DNA of 64,000 nucleotides. Source: Hymenopus coronatus. Its lineage: Eukaryota > Arthropoda > Insecta > Mantodea > Hymenopodidae. The notes below the pieces were generated by a model. That model was not told the origin of the DNA. It saw nothing but the letters and a program-made list of their open reading frames with translations, and made no database searches. The position numbers and the translations under genes are program-made. Shown here piece after piece: positions 11,146-21,486 of this stretch (positions are counted from its first letter, which is position 1; every line of letters begins with the position of its first letter). Location: contig CM060898.1 in NCBI GenBank assembly GCA_030762935.1, positions 95,028,781 to 95,092,780 of the forward strand, given 5' to 3'.

Positions 11146-11263
11146 TTGTCAAATTATTTATTTCTAATTTTATTTCATTGCATGGTCGTATTGTAGACGG
11201 AATATTTTGTCTCAGCTTTTTCATTGGATACACCACCCGTGCGAAGCCGGGGCGGGCAGCTAG
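10388..11263 (+). mobile_element. 5'-truncated Helitron with intact 3' terminus
   Basis: The helicase relic is followed by GCATAACAATAAAG and a 3' end reading CCCGTGCGAAGCCGGGGCGG then GCAGCTAG, and next comes a T-run. A short GC-rich hairpin (CCCG/CGGG) about 10 bp before a terminal CTAG with T following is the canonical Helitron 3' signature. The left end is lost near the (TTA)n tract. This element is distinct in sequence from HX, whose ends do not carry CTAG. Confidence 0.85.
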
Positions 11264-11289
11264 TTTTTTCATAAAACTTGATTTACTCA

Positions 11290-11765
11290 GAATTGGCTTC
11301 AATTATTTTGATTAAAATACCATTGATTAGGATATTTTCATGATATATGAGTTGTATATCTTGAATTTGGAATAGCCTTTGAATTCCTCTTCATTTTGGA
11401 TGATTTTTGCATAACTGGTAACGCGTAGAGGTAGACAAAACTTATTGTACAAAAATGTAGATCTCTAGAAAACACACGATTTGTGTCAAATGCAAAACTC
11501 TGTTTTTATTTCTGGTGTTAATCATTTCCGAGATATTCCTTCTTATTGGTTTCAATTTTAAAGTAATTATAGCTTTCCCAAATAGGAAGTTGTTATTATT
11601 TTTCTTTTGTGCAACAAGAAAAATTGAATTCCAAAGTATCACTTATCAACTAACCCTTTAAAGATTTGACTATCTATTAAGCCTACTGCTCCCCTATTCC
11701 CATTGTATCTACAAGAAGATATGTAACAAAACCTGAGTTAATGCAATAGATAAAAGAATGAGCTG
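11290..11765 (-). mobile_element. HX fragment (5' half of element)
   Basis: Reads on the minus strand with HX landmarks: ATTTTGATTAAAATACC, ATCTTGAATTT, GAAATAGCC-like, AAACACACGATTTGTG, GAGATATTCCTT, and a Tail ATGCAATAGATAAAAGAATG. The 3' half with the CA tract and hairpin is missing, and so is the extreme 5' end. Confidence 0.7.
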
Positions 11766-11767
11766 TT

Positions 11768-12075
11768 TACTTTCTCTATCATGTATAATGTACATAGTAA
11801 GTAGATAAGGTATTGCATTCATCCAAAAATTTGACACCCAGAGTTCACTGGAAATACATGTTTGAGTACCTTGAAATCACAAATAGCAGTTTTAGAAAAA
11901 CGTCCGTGGTATGTCTGTGTGTGCATGTGTGTGTGTCTGTGAATAGCACAACTCAAAAATGAAAATTTAGTTAAATACCAGACTTGGCATTTGAATTCAA
12001 TATCTTCCAAGGATGCGACACAAGGTTTTTCAAAAACATCCCTCTATTGCAAACTACGTCTTACATGCAAGGTTG
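11768..12075 (-). mobile_element. HX fragment (3' third with hairpin)
   Basis: Starts with the inverted terminus ACTTTCTCTA and a TGTACATAGTA hairpin half, followed by the (TG)n tract, AAATACCAGACTTGGCATTT and TTCCAAGGATGCGACAC. It stops where gypsy sequence begins. It is separate from the preceding HX piece because the order of parts restarts. Confidence 0.7.
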
Positions 12076-12099
12076 TTCAAGATTTTCTGGAATTTTCCT

Positions 12100-13359
12100 T
12101 TCCATTCCACCTGAGGACTTTTAAGAGTCTCAAGAGCCAGACAACCCTAAGGTCCAGAGGTTCCAAGAATACAACTTCATCAGGACATTAGAAAGGAAGG
12201 AGTCACTCCAATATGAATGTCATGTCAAGAAGACCCTGTTCTGAGGAGTGCAGCCACTGTACTAAAACGGAGAAGTAATATGACATAGCTGTCATGTGAT
12301 TTCAGCGGTGTCTTCAGATGGATGGCATAGTTCAGCCCTGAGGAGGGAGCAGTTGATGAATGCTGAATTGGGGCCACTGCTGAGAGAAGTGGAAGAAGAG
12401 ACTAGACCAAATTGGGAAGATATTGAACCCAGGAATAGTAAAAATGAAATGGCGTGTTATTAATGGAGGCTCTTTAACTGCTGTGGTTCTCAGCGTCCCA
12501 TACTATACTGGGCGTGAAAGATCGCTTAATTTTGCTCAGAGGCCACTCTATCAGGCTTGAGGTTGTTTTACGTGCTGTAAATCCGAGGCTTTACTTCCCT
12601 TCCGAAGGAAGCCATGCTAAGGATTTTTACACCCGAAAAATCCATCGTCCTCCGCCGGGTTTGAACCCTCGACCTTGGGTATATGAAGTTAGCATGGTAA
12701 TCATTACACCACGGAGGGCGACCCAGGAGTAGTAGTTTGTCCTACTGGTCCCTATGGGAACTGTTCCACTATTTTGGGGTACAGTTGAAGCTATACAGCG
12801 ATCAGGGCACCATCTTCAAGTCAAACTTGATGAGAAAACACTAGAACAACTTGGAGTGCACAAGACGCGCACAACGCCTCTGTACCTAGTCAGACGGAAT
12901 GGTTGAGCAATACATGAAGACTCATGAGCATTTCAGAAACGTTGTAGCCAATCACCACAGAGACTGGAATGTCAGACGACACCTCAGAGTTGACACCTGT
13001 AAGTTTGGTTCTTCATAGGGATCTGCCTCTACTATGCGATTTAATGTTTGAGAGTCTCCATGGGGCAGAACAACCAGTGACCGACTAGGTGGAGACAGAT
13101 TTCATCCATGTAGCGAGCGATAGGATGTTTTCGCCCGGAAGGCCAACAACGAGGTTTCCAGCAGGGTGATCGCCCTACTCGGAACACGTGACGCTGCATA
13201 AGCATCAACAACAATGACAAAGGCCATATCTCGTGATGAAGGAGATTAATGATGTCTACATCTTCAGGCTGTCCCAATGGAAGAGACTAGTGGTATACTT
13301 AGATCGTCTAGCCCGCTACAATGGCGTTGGTCGGGAGACCAGTCCTGAGGAGGAACCAG
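12100..13359 (+). pseudogene. Ty3/gypsy pol relic: RNase H end, spacer and integrase
   Basis: Motifs occur in the usual order. RFQEYNF and a -SRRPC-EECSHC piece (about 12,150-12,260) mark the end of RNase H and the spacer. LRREQLMNAELGPLLREVEE (about 12,330-12,400) marks the spacer before the zinc-binding HHCC region. An integrase core follows with SDQGT-, HKTRTTPL and SDGMVEQYM (about 12,795-12,920), then NHHRDWNV. IND-VY--RL-W and VVYLDRLARYNG (about 13,240-13,325) form the tail. Frame breaks are numerous. A SINE splits it at 12,441-12,720. Confidence 0.85.
12441..12720 (-). mobile_element. tRNA-headed SINE, family S1, inserted in gypsy pol
   Basis: About 280 bp. Minus-strand head GCCCTCCGTGGTGTAATGAT, B-box GGTTCAAACCCGG, body with AAAGCC and CTGAGCAAAATTAAGCGATC, and end AACACGCCATTT. 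It is flanked by ACCCAGGAATAGTA (12,427-12,440) and ACCCAGGAGTAGTA (12,721-12,734), a 14 bp target duplication with one mismatch. The gypsy reading resumes after it. Confidence 0.9.
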
Positions 13360-13805
13360 TGTGACTATTCCCCTAATGCACGTGCCCATACCTTGCCATC
13401 AAAATTATTGCAGTTGCGCGAGCGGCTTGCTTTACTTAGTTCTCTGTATTGTCGCAGGTGTGGACATTGACGTAAGCACGTGCATGAGCAGATGCTTTAC
13501 GGACCCCTGCATTGTCTCACCTGTGTAAAAGAACACATGCAATTATGTATCCCACCTCTGGAGGCTTTTTCTAAGTAATCGGGGGTTATATAAGGGGAGT
13601 TGGCAATTTTCACAGTGATTTTAAGAGTGCAGTTGGATTAGTGAGAGCCAAAGCAGTCGATACTGAGAGTGCGAGCTTTGAAGCGGCGAGCAACAAAAAT
13701 TGTCATCAGCTGTTTAAATAAAGATATTTGTTACAATATTGTAAATAGAGATAGCTGGGAGGCATTCTTGCAGCATAACAAACATATTACAAAGAATATT
13801 CAATA

Positions 13806-13864
<59 letters not shown>

Positions 13865-13875
13865 CTGTTGTGACA
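13360..13875 (+). repeat. 3' LTR of the gypsy element (right edge approximate)
   Basis: It starts TGTGACTATTCCCC directly after the integrase tail. It carries a TATATAAG promoter box at about 13,585 and an AATAAAGA polyadenylation signal at about 13,717. The right edge is uncertain because a (TA)n tract of about 55 bp (13,808-13,862) lies near the end, followed by TGTTGTGACACA. No second LTR is in the window. Confidence 0.65.
13808..13862. repeat. (TA)n microsatellite
   Basis: Perfect TA run of about 55 bp inside or at the right edge of the gypsy LTR. Confidence 0.95.
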
Positions 13876-14009
13876 CACGGAGAAATCCAAGGAAGATCAA
13901 CTTCGAGTGATGGCATTTAAAATAGAACTGCGTGAGAGGTAATATTATTCCTAGTGTATCTTACCTCTCAGTTGGAAAGGAGTAATTTTGGTAATAAATG
14001 GGTACAACA

Positions 14010-14395
14010 ACCTAATGCACTCAGCAGCAATGACTGAAGGACCACAATTAAAATGATTACTAAAGTATATTCACTCGTATGATTCCTGACAGGGCCTAAG
14101 ACAAACCACTGTCGGCGTTGCCAAAGTGACACTGATATGGAAACCCTTATATACATCTTGGGTGGCTGCCCGTTCAGTGAAACTTTAGAGAACATCCATC
14201 ATCATAAAATAGATCCCTGCTTGCCGAAGCACTAAGTAGATGTTCATCATACAGTTAACGAAAAAGTTTATGGGCTAGCAACCGATGATTCTTATCGCAG
14301 GATAGGTATACCGCGTTCCACCAAGCTCATCTTCCGATTTTATTATCGATTCAACTATAAGAACAGTCATATAAACAACAACCGGCAGAAGTCCA
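14010..14395 (+). pseudogene. non-LTR retrotransposon relic with R2-type endonuclease motif
   Basis: One frame reads CRRCQSDTDMETLIYILGGC with a following P at about 14,109-14,170. A HHHKIDPC-like segment comes next, then about 14,240-14,310 with VHHTVNEKVYGLATDDSYRR. Non-LTR elements with a restriction-like endonuclease have a C-x2-C ... H-x-L-x-x-C-P finger followed by a HH-I segment and a catalytic RR-D region. Here the H is Y and the D is G, and there is a stop between segments. About 120 residues survive, and the reverse transcriptase is missing. Confidence 0.65.
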
Positions 14396-14406
14396 TGTAG
14401 AAAAAA

Positions 14407-15255
14407 TCTGATGTGTTCCATTCACATGACTTTTCCTACATTGCTGTAACTAATTATCGTTAAAAAGTATATTCTTCTATCTACTTTACAGATAATTGAG
14501 ATAATAATTAGCAGAATTTGTCTTAATTACTTGCTTCCTTGTAATTAGAAGGAAAATAAGGGAGTACATTAGGCTAAAACAATGGTCAAATCTTTTAAAA
14601 GCTGGTTGCCAAGTGTTGAAATACGTCTCTATGCAGGGCTAAGAGTTTACAACTTTCCATGTGAGAAAAGTTTAAGCATTTTAAGTCTAAAATAATTAGC
14701 AAGGAATATCTCAGAAGTGGTCAATTCCAAGAAAAAAAATGTATATGCATTAATTGTGTGTTTTGACGTGATCTACATTTTTGTGTAGTAATTTTTGTCT
14801 ATCTCTTACGGTTTACCAGTTACGCAAAATTCAGCAAAATTCATTCAGAATAAAGAGGTCTGTAGAGGCTATTCCCAGAAAATTCAAGATATACATTTTA
14901 TTTGCCATTATAAATATCTTTAATATACGGTATTTTAATCAAAATCGTTAGTCATTTTTGAGAAAATTAAAATTTTCGAAGTTTTTTCCATGTAAAGGGT
15001 AGTTTGGGGTGGGGGATTTTTCTCAAAAGCTTCGTGTCGCATCTCTGGAAGATACTAAACTTAAATACCAAGTTTGGTATTTTACCGACTTTTCGTTTTC
15101 GGGTTATCATGTTTACAGACACACACGCGGACCTTTTTCTAAAAATGTTTTTCTTTGATTTAGAGGACCCTAAAACGTGTATTTCCAGTGAAATCTTGGT
15201 ATCGAAGTGCAATACCTTCTCTATACACTATGTACATAGTATGTGTAGAGAAAGT
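14407..15255 (+). mobile_element. HX repeat, near-complete copy
   Basis: TCTGATGTGTTCCATTCACA start after six A residues, and the hairpin end ACTATGTACATAGTATGTGT then AGAGAAAGT. Its CA tract is short (ACACACACG). It lacks the usual TTTTTGGGTGGA piece before the hairpin through a small deletion. Confidence 0.85.
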
Positions 15256-15354
15256 AAAAATGTAGGATATATATGAACCTTACGTATTACGAGAGAAACA
15301 CCATCTCAACTCCATCCAAAGGTAGAACGACTCATGGTGATAGCTAGAGGTACA

Positions 15355-15887
15355 GGATTAGAATACGGACAGAGGGGACTCGACATCGAACCTTATGTTG
15401 GTTATTGTACATACCTTCGCCACACGAGAGAGGGAGGGGTGAGGTGAGAGGATACACAACCAAACAATGACAGGGAGCCTACGGCTTCCAGAAAGAAACA
15501 TCCTGATAGCCGAATAGGAAGACGGGGACCTCTTTCCGCTCAGAGTCCAAGGCCCCCGCCAGGGGCGATTCTCATAGCGACAACGGAGGACGGAGAGTTA
15601 CAATGAGAATAATTTTTCCCTACCACGATGCACTGAGCAGAATCACTGACACTTCAAACTCTGAAAGAAACCAACAGGCTGAAGGAAGAATGAAATGATA
15701 ATGGAAACTATATGGAGTGACAGAGCTTTCGGGAGATGTAAGAAACCACCCAGCATTCGCCTGGTGACCCGGGAAATACCTTAAAAAAAAAAAAAAAAAA
15801 CCTATTGGTTAGGTAGGCCGGCCACGGGAATCAAAACCACGACCTTTCGAATAATTGCCACGAAACTGCCGAGTCATCTCGCTCGGT
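15355..15887 (-). mobile_element. 533 bp tRNA-headed element with perfect target duplication
   Basis: Bounded by TAGCTAGAGGTACA at 15,341-15,354 and again at 15,888-15,901, a perfect 14 bp direct repeat. The minus-strand head reads GAGCGAGATGACTCGGCAGT with a TTCGAAAGGTCGTGG-TTTTGATTCCC B-box region, so it is tRNA-derived. The body is GC-richer than its surroundings. It contains CACCAGGCGAATGCTGGGTG and an internal A18 run at about 15,782-15,800. It is longer than the other SINEs here and may be a composite. The family is not recognised elsewhere in the window. Confidence 0.75.
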
Positions 15888-15901
15888 TAGCTAGAGGTAC
15901 A

Positions 15902-16289
15902 ATCCGATACTTCACCAGCTGGTAAATTAACTGTCCAGCATTCATAAAATCCTTCTACAAGAGATAAGAAGCGCCTCGGTCAAAGGGTAACTTTTGATTC
16001 TAAAAACATTTCTCCTCGAAATTAGTTTTACAGTATGCTCTTATTATACAAATATGTTTTCTTTTATAAATATCGTCGAAATAATTTAATTTAAAATTAA
16101 ACAATAACATTTACGTGCATATTTAAACATCCGTTCAAGGTGCGTTGGGGAAGCTGAAGGATAAATAAATATTATTATTATTATTATTATTTATATTATT
16201 GTTGTTGTTGTTGTTGTTGAAATTAATGTAAATTTGCAAGGGAAAATATTTCCAAAATAGGTTTTAACAATTCTCATGTTTGTGGTTCA
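15902..16289. other. unassigned, with (ATT)n/(GTT)n tract
   Basis: Contains an ATT/GTT simple repeat at about 16,170-16,220 followed by AT-rich sequence. No gene recognised. Confidence 0.4.
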
Positions 16290-17430
16290 TTTTTACATTC
16301 TTTACTTAGAACATAGTACATAGGATTTGCATTCCATCCAAAAAATCGAATACCAAGATTTCACTGGAAAAACATGCTTTAGAATATGCTGTATCCAAAA
16401 AAGAAGGTTTAGAAAAAGGTCAGTGCGCGCGTGTGTATGTCTGTCTGTCTGTTTTGTGTCTGTGAACACCATAACTCAAAAAAGAAAATTCAGTTAAATA
16501 CCAAATTTGATAATTATTTCAGTTTCTTCCAAGGATGCGACAAAGATTTTCAAGAAAACTCCCCCAACCAAAACTCCCCTTTACTGGGAAATTTTTCGAA
16601 CATTTTATTTTCTTAAAAATGGCTCTAACGATTTTGATTACAATACTATATGCATGTTATTTAAATACATCTATTTACATGATAAATAAAATGGATATTT
16701 TGAATTTTCTGGAAATAACCTCTGAAGTCCCCCTGCATTATAAGGAATAAAGGAATACCTACGCTAGGCTAAAGTGATAGTCAAATCTTAAAAGCTGGTT
16801 GCTATGAGATTGAAATTCAGTTCTCTTATATGTATAAATATAGTTAATCATTTCTGAAATATTCCTTGTTTCAATTTTTAAAATAATTTTACTTCTTTCA
16901 AATGAGAATTTTTCAGTCCCGTTTCTTTTGTTTTACTTCTGCCTATGCAAAGAGAACCGAATTTTATTTACATAGCAACCAGCTTTTAAGATTTGACTAT
17001 CGTTTTAGCCTAGCGATTTCCTTTATATACCCTCTACTTATAAGGAACTATGGAATGTATAAGACTATTTCTGCTAATGTTTATCTTTTTTTATGTAGCT
17101 TTAACGTCCTTTAACCTGGTAGGTCATATCGGACGATGAATGCAATTGGTGAAATAATGCTCAAATGATCTCGGGGTCCATGGAGCTTAAAGTTACTCGA
17201 CATTCGTCTTCTCAGGATAAGGGAAAACCCCGAAGAAAACCTTATCTAGGTAACTTACCCTCAGCGAGATTCGAGCTCACGACCTTTTGAATGTGAGGCA
17301 GACACGCTACCACTACACTACCCAGGTGGGCTAATGTTTATCTAGATTAGCATGAAGTATTGAGAAGAACAAGTTTTGTAAGTATAGTTTGTTACAGAAT
17401 AGGTAGAGAAAGACATGTGAATATAAACAT
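16290..17430 (-). mobile_element. HX repeat, old copy interrupted by a SINE
   Basis: Minus-strand HX with inverted terminus at 16,290, a (TG)n tract near 16,425 and TTCCAAGGATGCGACAAAGA. The body includes CTAACGATTTTGATTACAAT, and the other terminus AGAAAGACATGTGAAT is at about 17,405-17,425. Divergence is higher than in the copies at 21,487 or 22,352. A SINE occupies 17,087-17,329. Confidence 0.8.
17087..17329 (-). mobile_element. tRNA-headed SINE, family S4, inserted in HX
   Basis: Minus-strand reading gives a head with GTAGTGTAGTGGTAGCGTGT, then GGTCGTGAGCTCGAATCTCG and GGGGTTTTCCCTTATCCTGA. The element ends in an A-rich AAAGCTACATAAAA. Flanked by a perfect 14 bp duplication GCTAATGTTTATCT at 17,073-17,086 and 17,330-17,343. 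Related plus-strand copies are at 47,251 and 59,180. Confidence 0.9.
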
Positions 17431-18440
17431 ATAAGGGACTGTATTCATAACTGCTCTTCTGGTTTTCATAACCTCACAATCCCTCTTGTAATAACGGATT
17501 ATAGGAATGGCTTGAGCTTTAGTCCCCACCCAGTTATACAACAGTAGAAATAATTTCAGTGAAAACACTTCAGAATGGTCACAAACTGGAAACATATGTA
17601 CAGCTAACAGTGAGAAAACGGACATGCGTTTACAGTTTTGGTTGATTTTGTTTTTCAGTTTACTTTGTATTTTACATGTACATGGTTTTCTCTGAAGGAA
17701 AATGAAATTAATACACCGTTTTAATAATTGGCATTATTATTCAATTCCTCAGTTCAGTCATTATATAGATTTCATTCTCGTTTTCTGTTATTCTAGGATG
17801 AAGATTGGTAGGCTATAAAACTGCAGAAGAAAACCGTGACCTCTACTTGGCCAAATTCGGTGAAAGGTTAAGTGCCTTCATTGAAACCCGAGTGCTCTTA
17901 AAGCATTATAAGAGATATTCTTCTAATCTTTCGACTTTAAATTAAAATAGAAGTTATTATTAAATGACGTTCTACAAGTGCAAAAATAAATATAGAGTCT
18001 TTAAGGAAAGCATACGTAAAATTCACAGTCTCTTAGCAAACAGGAGAGTGTTTAAAATAATATATTATTTGTTTTACACTTGAAAATTATCTCTCTCTCT
18101 CTCTTCTTTTAGGGAGGCATTCATTAAGAGGGAATTATAATGTGTTTTAGTACATAAAATCAAAGTGTTCTATAAATTGATTATTACATTATCAATAATT
18201 CTCTTCCAAACAATATAACAAAAAAACAACCTAAAATTGGCATATTGTGGTCAACTATGAATTTAATAACTATTGGTGAGGGTTGCACTAAATTCCAACT
18301 AATTGCAAAGAAAAGAATTACTTTATCCCTCTTTTACATGACTTAATTTGTTAATTGTTTTGCATTCTTCTTCTCTCTTTCCCAAACCAGCTTTTATATT
18401 CCAATCACATGTACCTTGATGGAAGATATTTCAATAGCCG
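17431..18440. other. AT-rich, no gene seen
   Basis: About 1 kb without repeat landmarks or a supported coding frame. A short (TC)n tract lies near 18,090. Confidence 0.4.
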
Positions 18441-18444
18441 TTGG

Positions 18445-18660
18445 TTATTAAGGCAAGACGAAATGGACTGGCTTTCTGTTCAAAGTCAAACATTATGAGT
18501 TTGAATCCCAGCGAGACATTAAAATGCATTTGCGGAAAAGAAATAGGAAGGGCCCACACAAAATAACCATGGCATGCATGGAAAATAACGAGATTACCTT
18601 TAGCTACAGTTGCATGATTTTTTGTTTTTGTTCTAAAATAGCACACAACAGCAGTGAAAT
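18445..18660 (+). mobile_element. possible tRNA-headed SINE
   Basis: ATGGACTGGCTTTCTGTTCA followed by GAGTTTGAATCCCAGC resembles the lower half of a tRNA with a B box. The downstream body is not matched elsewhere in the window. Weakly supported. Confidence 0.35.
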
Positions 18661-20455
18661 AATATGATTATGATAAAAAAATATAAAATATATGTTAAAA
18701 TCAGTATAATATGAAAACAACAAAAGAAAAGGAAAAAAAACGGACTTAAAATGTACTAAAACATTAATTAATTTGTTACCAATAACAACACTATGTTCTA
18801 TGCGGGCACCTTTTCTTGGACGCTATTTTACGAGGAACAGAGGGCCGGGGGGAATTAGAGAGAGCTTTCACCCCTGTCTTTCCGCAGTATTGTCAAGAAA
18901 AGAAAGTTTCTTTCCTGAGGTCCTCAACCATTATGGTGAATATCTAACTTACTGCAACCTAGCTGAATTATTAAATGAAACACAGCGCACGTGCATGTGC
19001 GTTAACTCTGGGATCCACAGATAGAATGAAACCATTAAAGCCACTAAATATCAGGTTGTATAGCGCACTTCATGTCTCTATGTAGTTGCTCTGCTTCCGA
19101 AATTGCGCGAAGCCTACCGAATGAAGGCTAGGAAGCCGAGCGCCCCCCCCCCAAACTGTTCGAATTGTAGAGGGTTAATGTTATAAATGTACTTTACCTA
19201 TAGCTGGCCATGTGGATGGATTTTCACTTAAGAAACAATTTTACTGTTAACATTAGGTTGAACTTAACGCGGAGTTAAGGGGACACCGAAGTACTGGCAG
19301 CCATTTTCTAAAGTATTAGAAGTAGAGCTAGTAACAAAAGAAGTGTCTGTACCAATTTTAGCACCATATGTATCGTCATTCTGGATCTATTAATTTATAT
19401 AAATTGTATTAGCAATATTCAAAATATATCATCTCCGACAGATATCGCACCCAAAGTGTCATTTTTTAAAATTACATTCCTTAATATCTTTGTAACAAAT
19501 TGGAATTGGAATTTCCTATCATATAACAGCACAAGTTCAACATTGCCATCTCAAACAGTATATATGTCTTAAATTCTCATTACTTTAATTATTTATTAAT
19601 ATTATTGGTTCATGTATGTAACACTATTATAATTATTCATCATATTAATATTATTGTTATTATTATTATTAATAACAATAATATTAATAATAATGGTAGT
19701 AGCAGCAGGAAGAAAACAAAATATACCTACTAGATACAAAGGAAAACATGCTCTTAGAATAAGGTCTGGGATGATGATAGCCATATCTTTGTATGAGTAT
19801 ATGGTACAAATAAATACATAAAGTTATATGATAAGTATATAAAAATATTTTATATCACAAGGTGAAAAAATCGATAAAAATCACAGTATGATTGTGTTCA
19901 TTATTTTTTAAAAAACTAAATTATAATCAATATCAAAATTCCAATTTATAATTTTATTGCACACATTCTGAAGTACGTTTGGGAACTTTTCAGACCTGGT
20001 AACAGTTTTGTTGGAGAAGTGCATATCGTACAAAAAAATATGCTATTCAAGCGTGAATTTGTGGGCAGACATTTTCGTGAACTACTCACGTTACTTACTC
20101 ACGAGTTTTAACACATATGCAATAAGTACTAACCTTATTATAAGTGTCCATCTGCGCTAAGACATTCTTGACATCGTCCGATGAAATTATCACTCACACG
20201 CATAAGTTCTTTTTGCGTAATGTTAATAATTTCTGCACTATAGTCATTCAGTAGGGTGACGGCACATCACAGCATTAAATTAACCAATTGACTCGCATGT
20301 TTCACGGTAATCCAAAGGAGATGTCAAATTATTTTGAAGGAACATACTCTAATGGCGGCTAACAATGCCGTAAGTCCCGAGCTTCATAATTTAACCAATT
20401 ATTATATCATTTATTGTCAATTCTTGATTAAATATTAATTAACTAATTAGTAGTT
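18661..20455. other. unassigned stretch
   Basis: About 1.8 kb. Contains a moderately GC-rich block at 18,780-19,160 with a C10 run at 19,143, and an ATT/AAT-rich part near 19,610-19,700. No motif or family is recognised, and the frame at 18,773-19,024 has no identifiable homology by eye. Confidence 0.35.
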
Positions 20456-20456
20456 C

Positions 20457-20540
20457 AAAGAACAGGACGGAGATCAGGGGATCCGTGGTTTAAATCCCGG
20501 CTATGGCACTGAATTTTTCATTCTGACTCCACTTTTCATT
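20457..20540 (+). mobile_element. tRNA-like SINE remnant
   Basis: GATCAGGGGATCCGTGG then GTTTAAATCCCGGCTA looks like an anticodon-to-B-box segment of a tRNA head. It is only about 80 bp long, ending where the next HX copy begins. Confidence 0.4.
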
Positions 20541-20542
20541 TT

Positions 20543-21378
20543 TACTTTCTCTACACGTACTATGTACATAGTGTATAGAGAAGGTATTACATTCCACCCA
20601 AAAATTCGATACCGAGATTTCACCGAAAATACACGTTTTAGCGTCCCCGGTATCCAAAAAAAGCATTTTTGTAAAAAGGTCTGTGTGTGGCTGTGAACAC
20701 GATAACTCAAAAATGAAAAGTCGGTAAAATACCAAACTTGGTATTTAAAGTTCAGCGCCTTCCAAGAATATGACACAAAGATTTTGAGGAAAATCCCCCC
20801 ACCCCAAACTCCCCTTCACATGGAAAAAAATTCGAAAATTTTAATTTTCTCAAAAATGGCTCTAACGGTTTTGATTAATTGTGATATTTACATAGCAAAT
20901 AAAATGTATACCTTGAATTTTCTGGAAATAGCCTCTGCAGACCTCTTTATTCTGAATAAATTTTGCTGAATTTTGCGTAACAAGTAAACGTAAGAGTTAG
21001 ATGGAAACTTGCTACACAAAAAATGTAGATTATGCTAAAACACACAGTTTATGTTATATACGATTTTTTCCGTGGAATTAGCCATTTCTGAGATATTCCT
21101 TGTTATTTGTTTCAGATCTAAAATACATTTTTTCACACGGAAAGTTGTAAACTCCTGGCCCTGCATAGAGACGGATGCCAACCATATAGCAATCAGCTTT
21201 TAATATATTTTACATTTGTTTTGGCCTAGTGTATTCCCTTATTTTCCATCTACTTACAAGAAAGCAAGTAATTAGGGCAATTTCTTCTTAATGTTTATCT
21301 CTATTATATAACATCTGCTTTTTAACAACAATTTGTTATAGCGATATAGAGAAAGTCATTTGAATGGAACACATCAGA
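20543..21378 (-). mobile_element. HX repeat, near-complete copy
   Basis: Minus-strand copy with a well-preserved hairpin (ACTATGTACATAGT is a perfect 14 bp palindrome at about 20,568-20,581) flanked by CTCTA/TAGAG. It ends TGAATGGAACACATCAGA followed by a T15 run, the inverse of the family's A-rich insertion context. Confidence 0.85.
20568..20581. other. HX 3' hairpin core, representative
   Basis: Perfect palindrome ACTATGTACATAGT flanked by CTCTA-type and TAGAG-type arms. It occurs, exact or varied, at the same place near the 3' end of nearly every full HX copy (for example 3,671; 15,228; 22,323; 32,411; 49,158). Confidence 0.85.
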
Positions 21379-21486
21379 TTTTTTTTTTTTTTTTCAGATG
21401 AGAAGGCATTTATGTTAAAACGTAGCAATTGCTTCGAATTTTAATATCTCTTGATTGTTAAAATAGTAAGTATAATATATAAAAAA

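Noticed and set aside
13360..13875. Promoter of a host gene (TATATAAG with AATAAA downstream)
   Set aside because: Its place directly after gypsy integrase and its TGTGAC start fit an LTR better; no host coding sequence follows.
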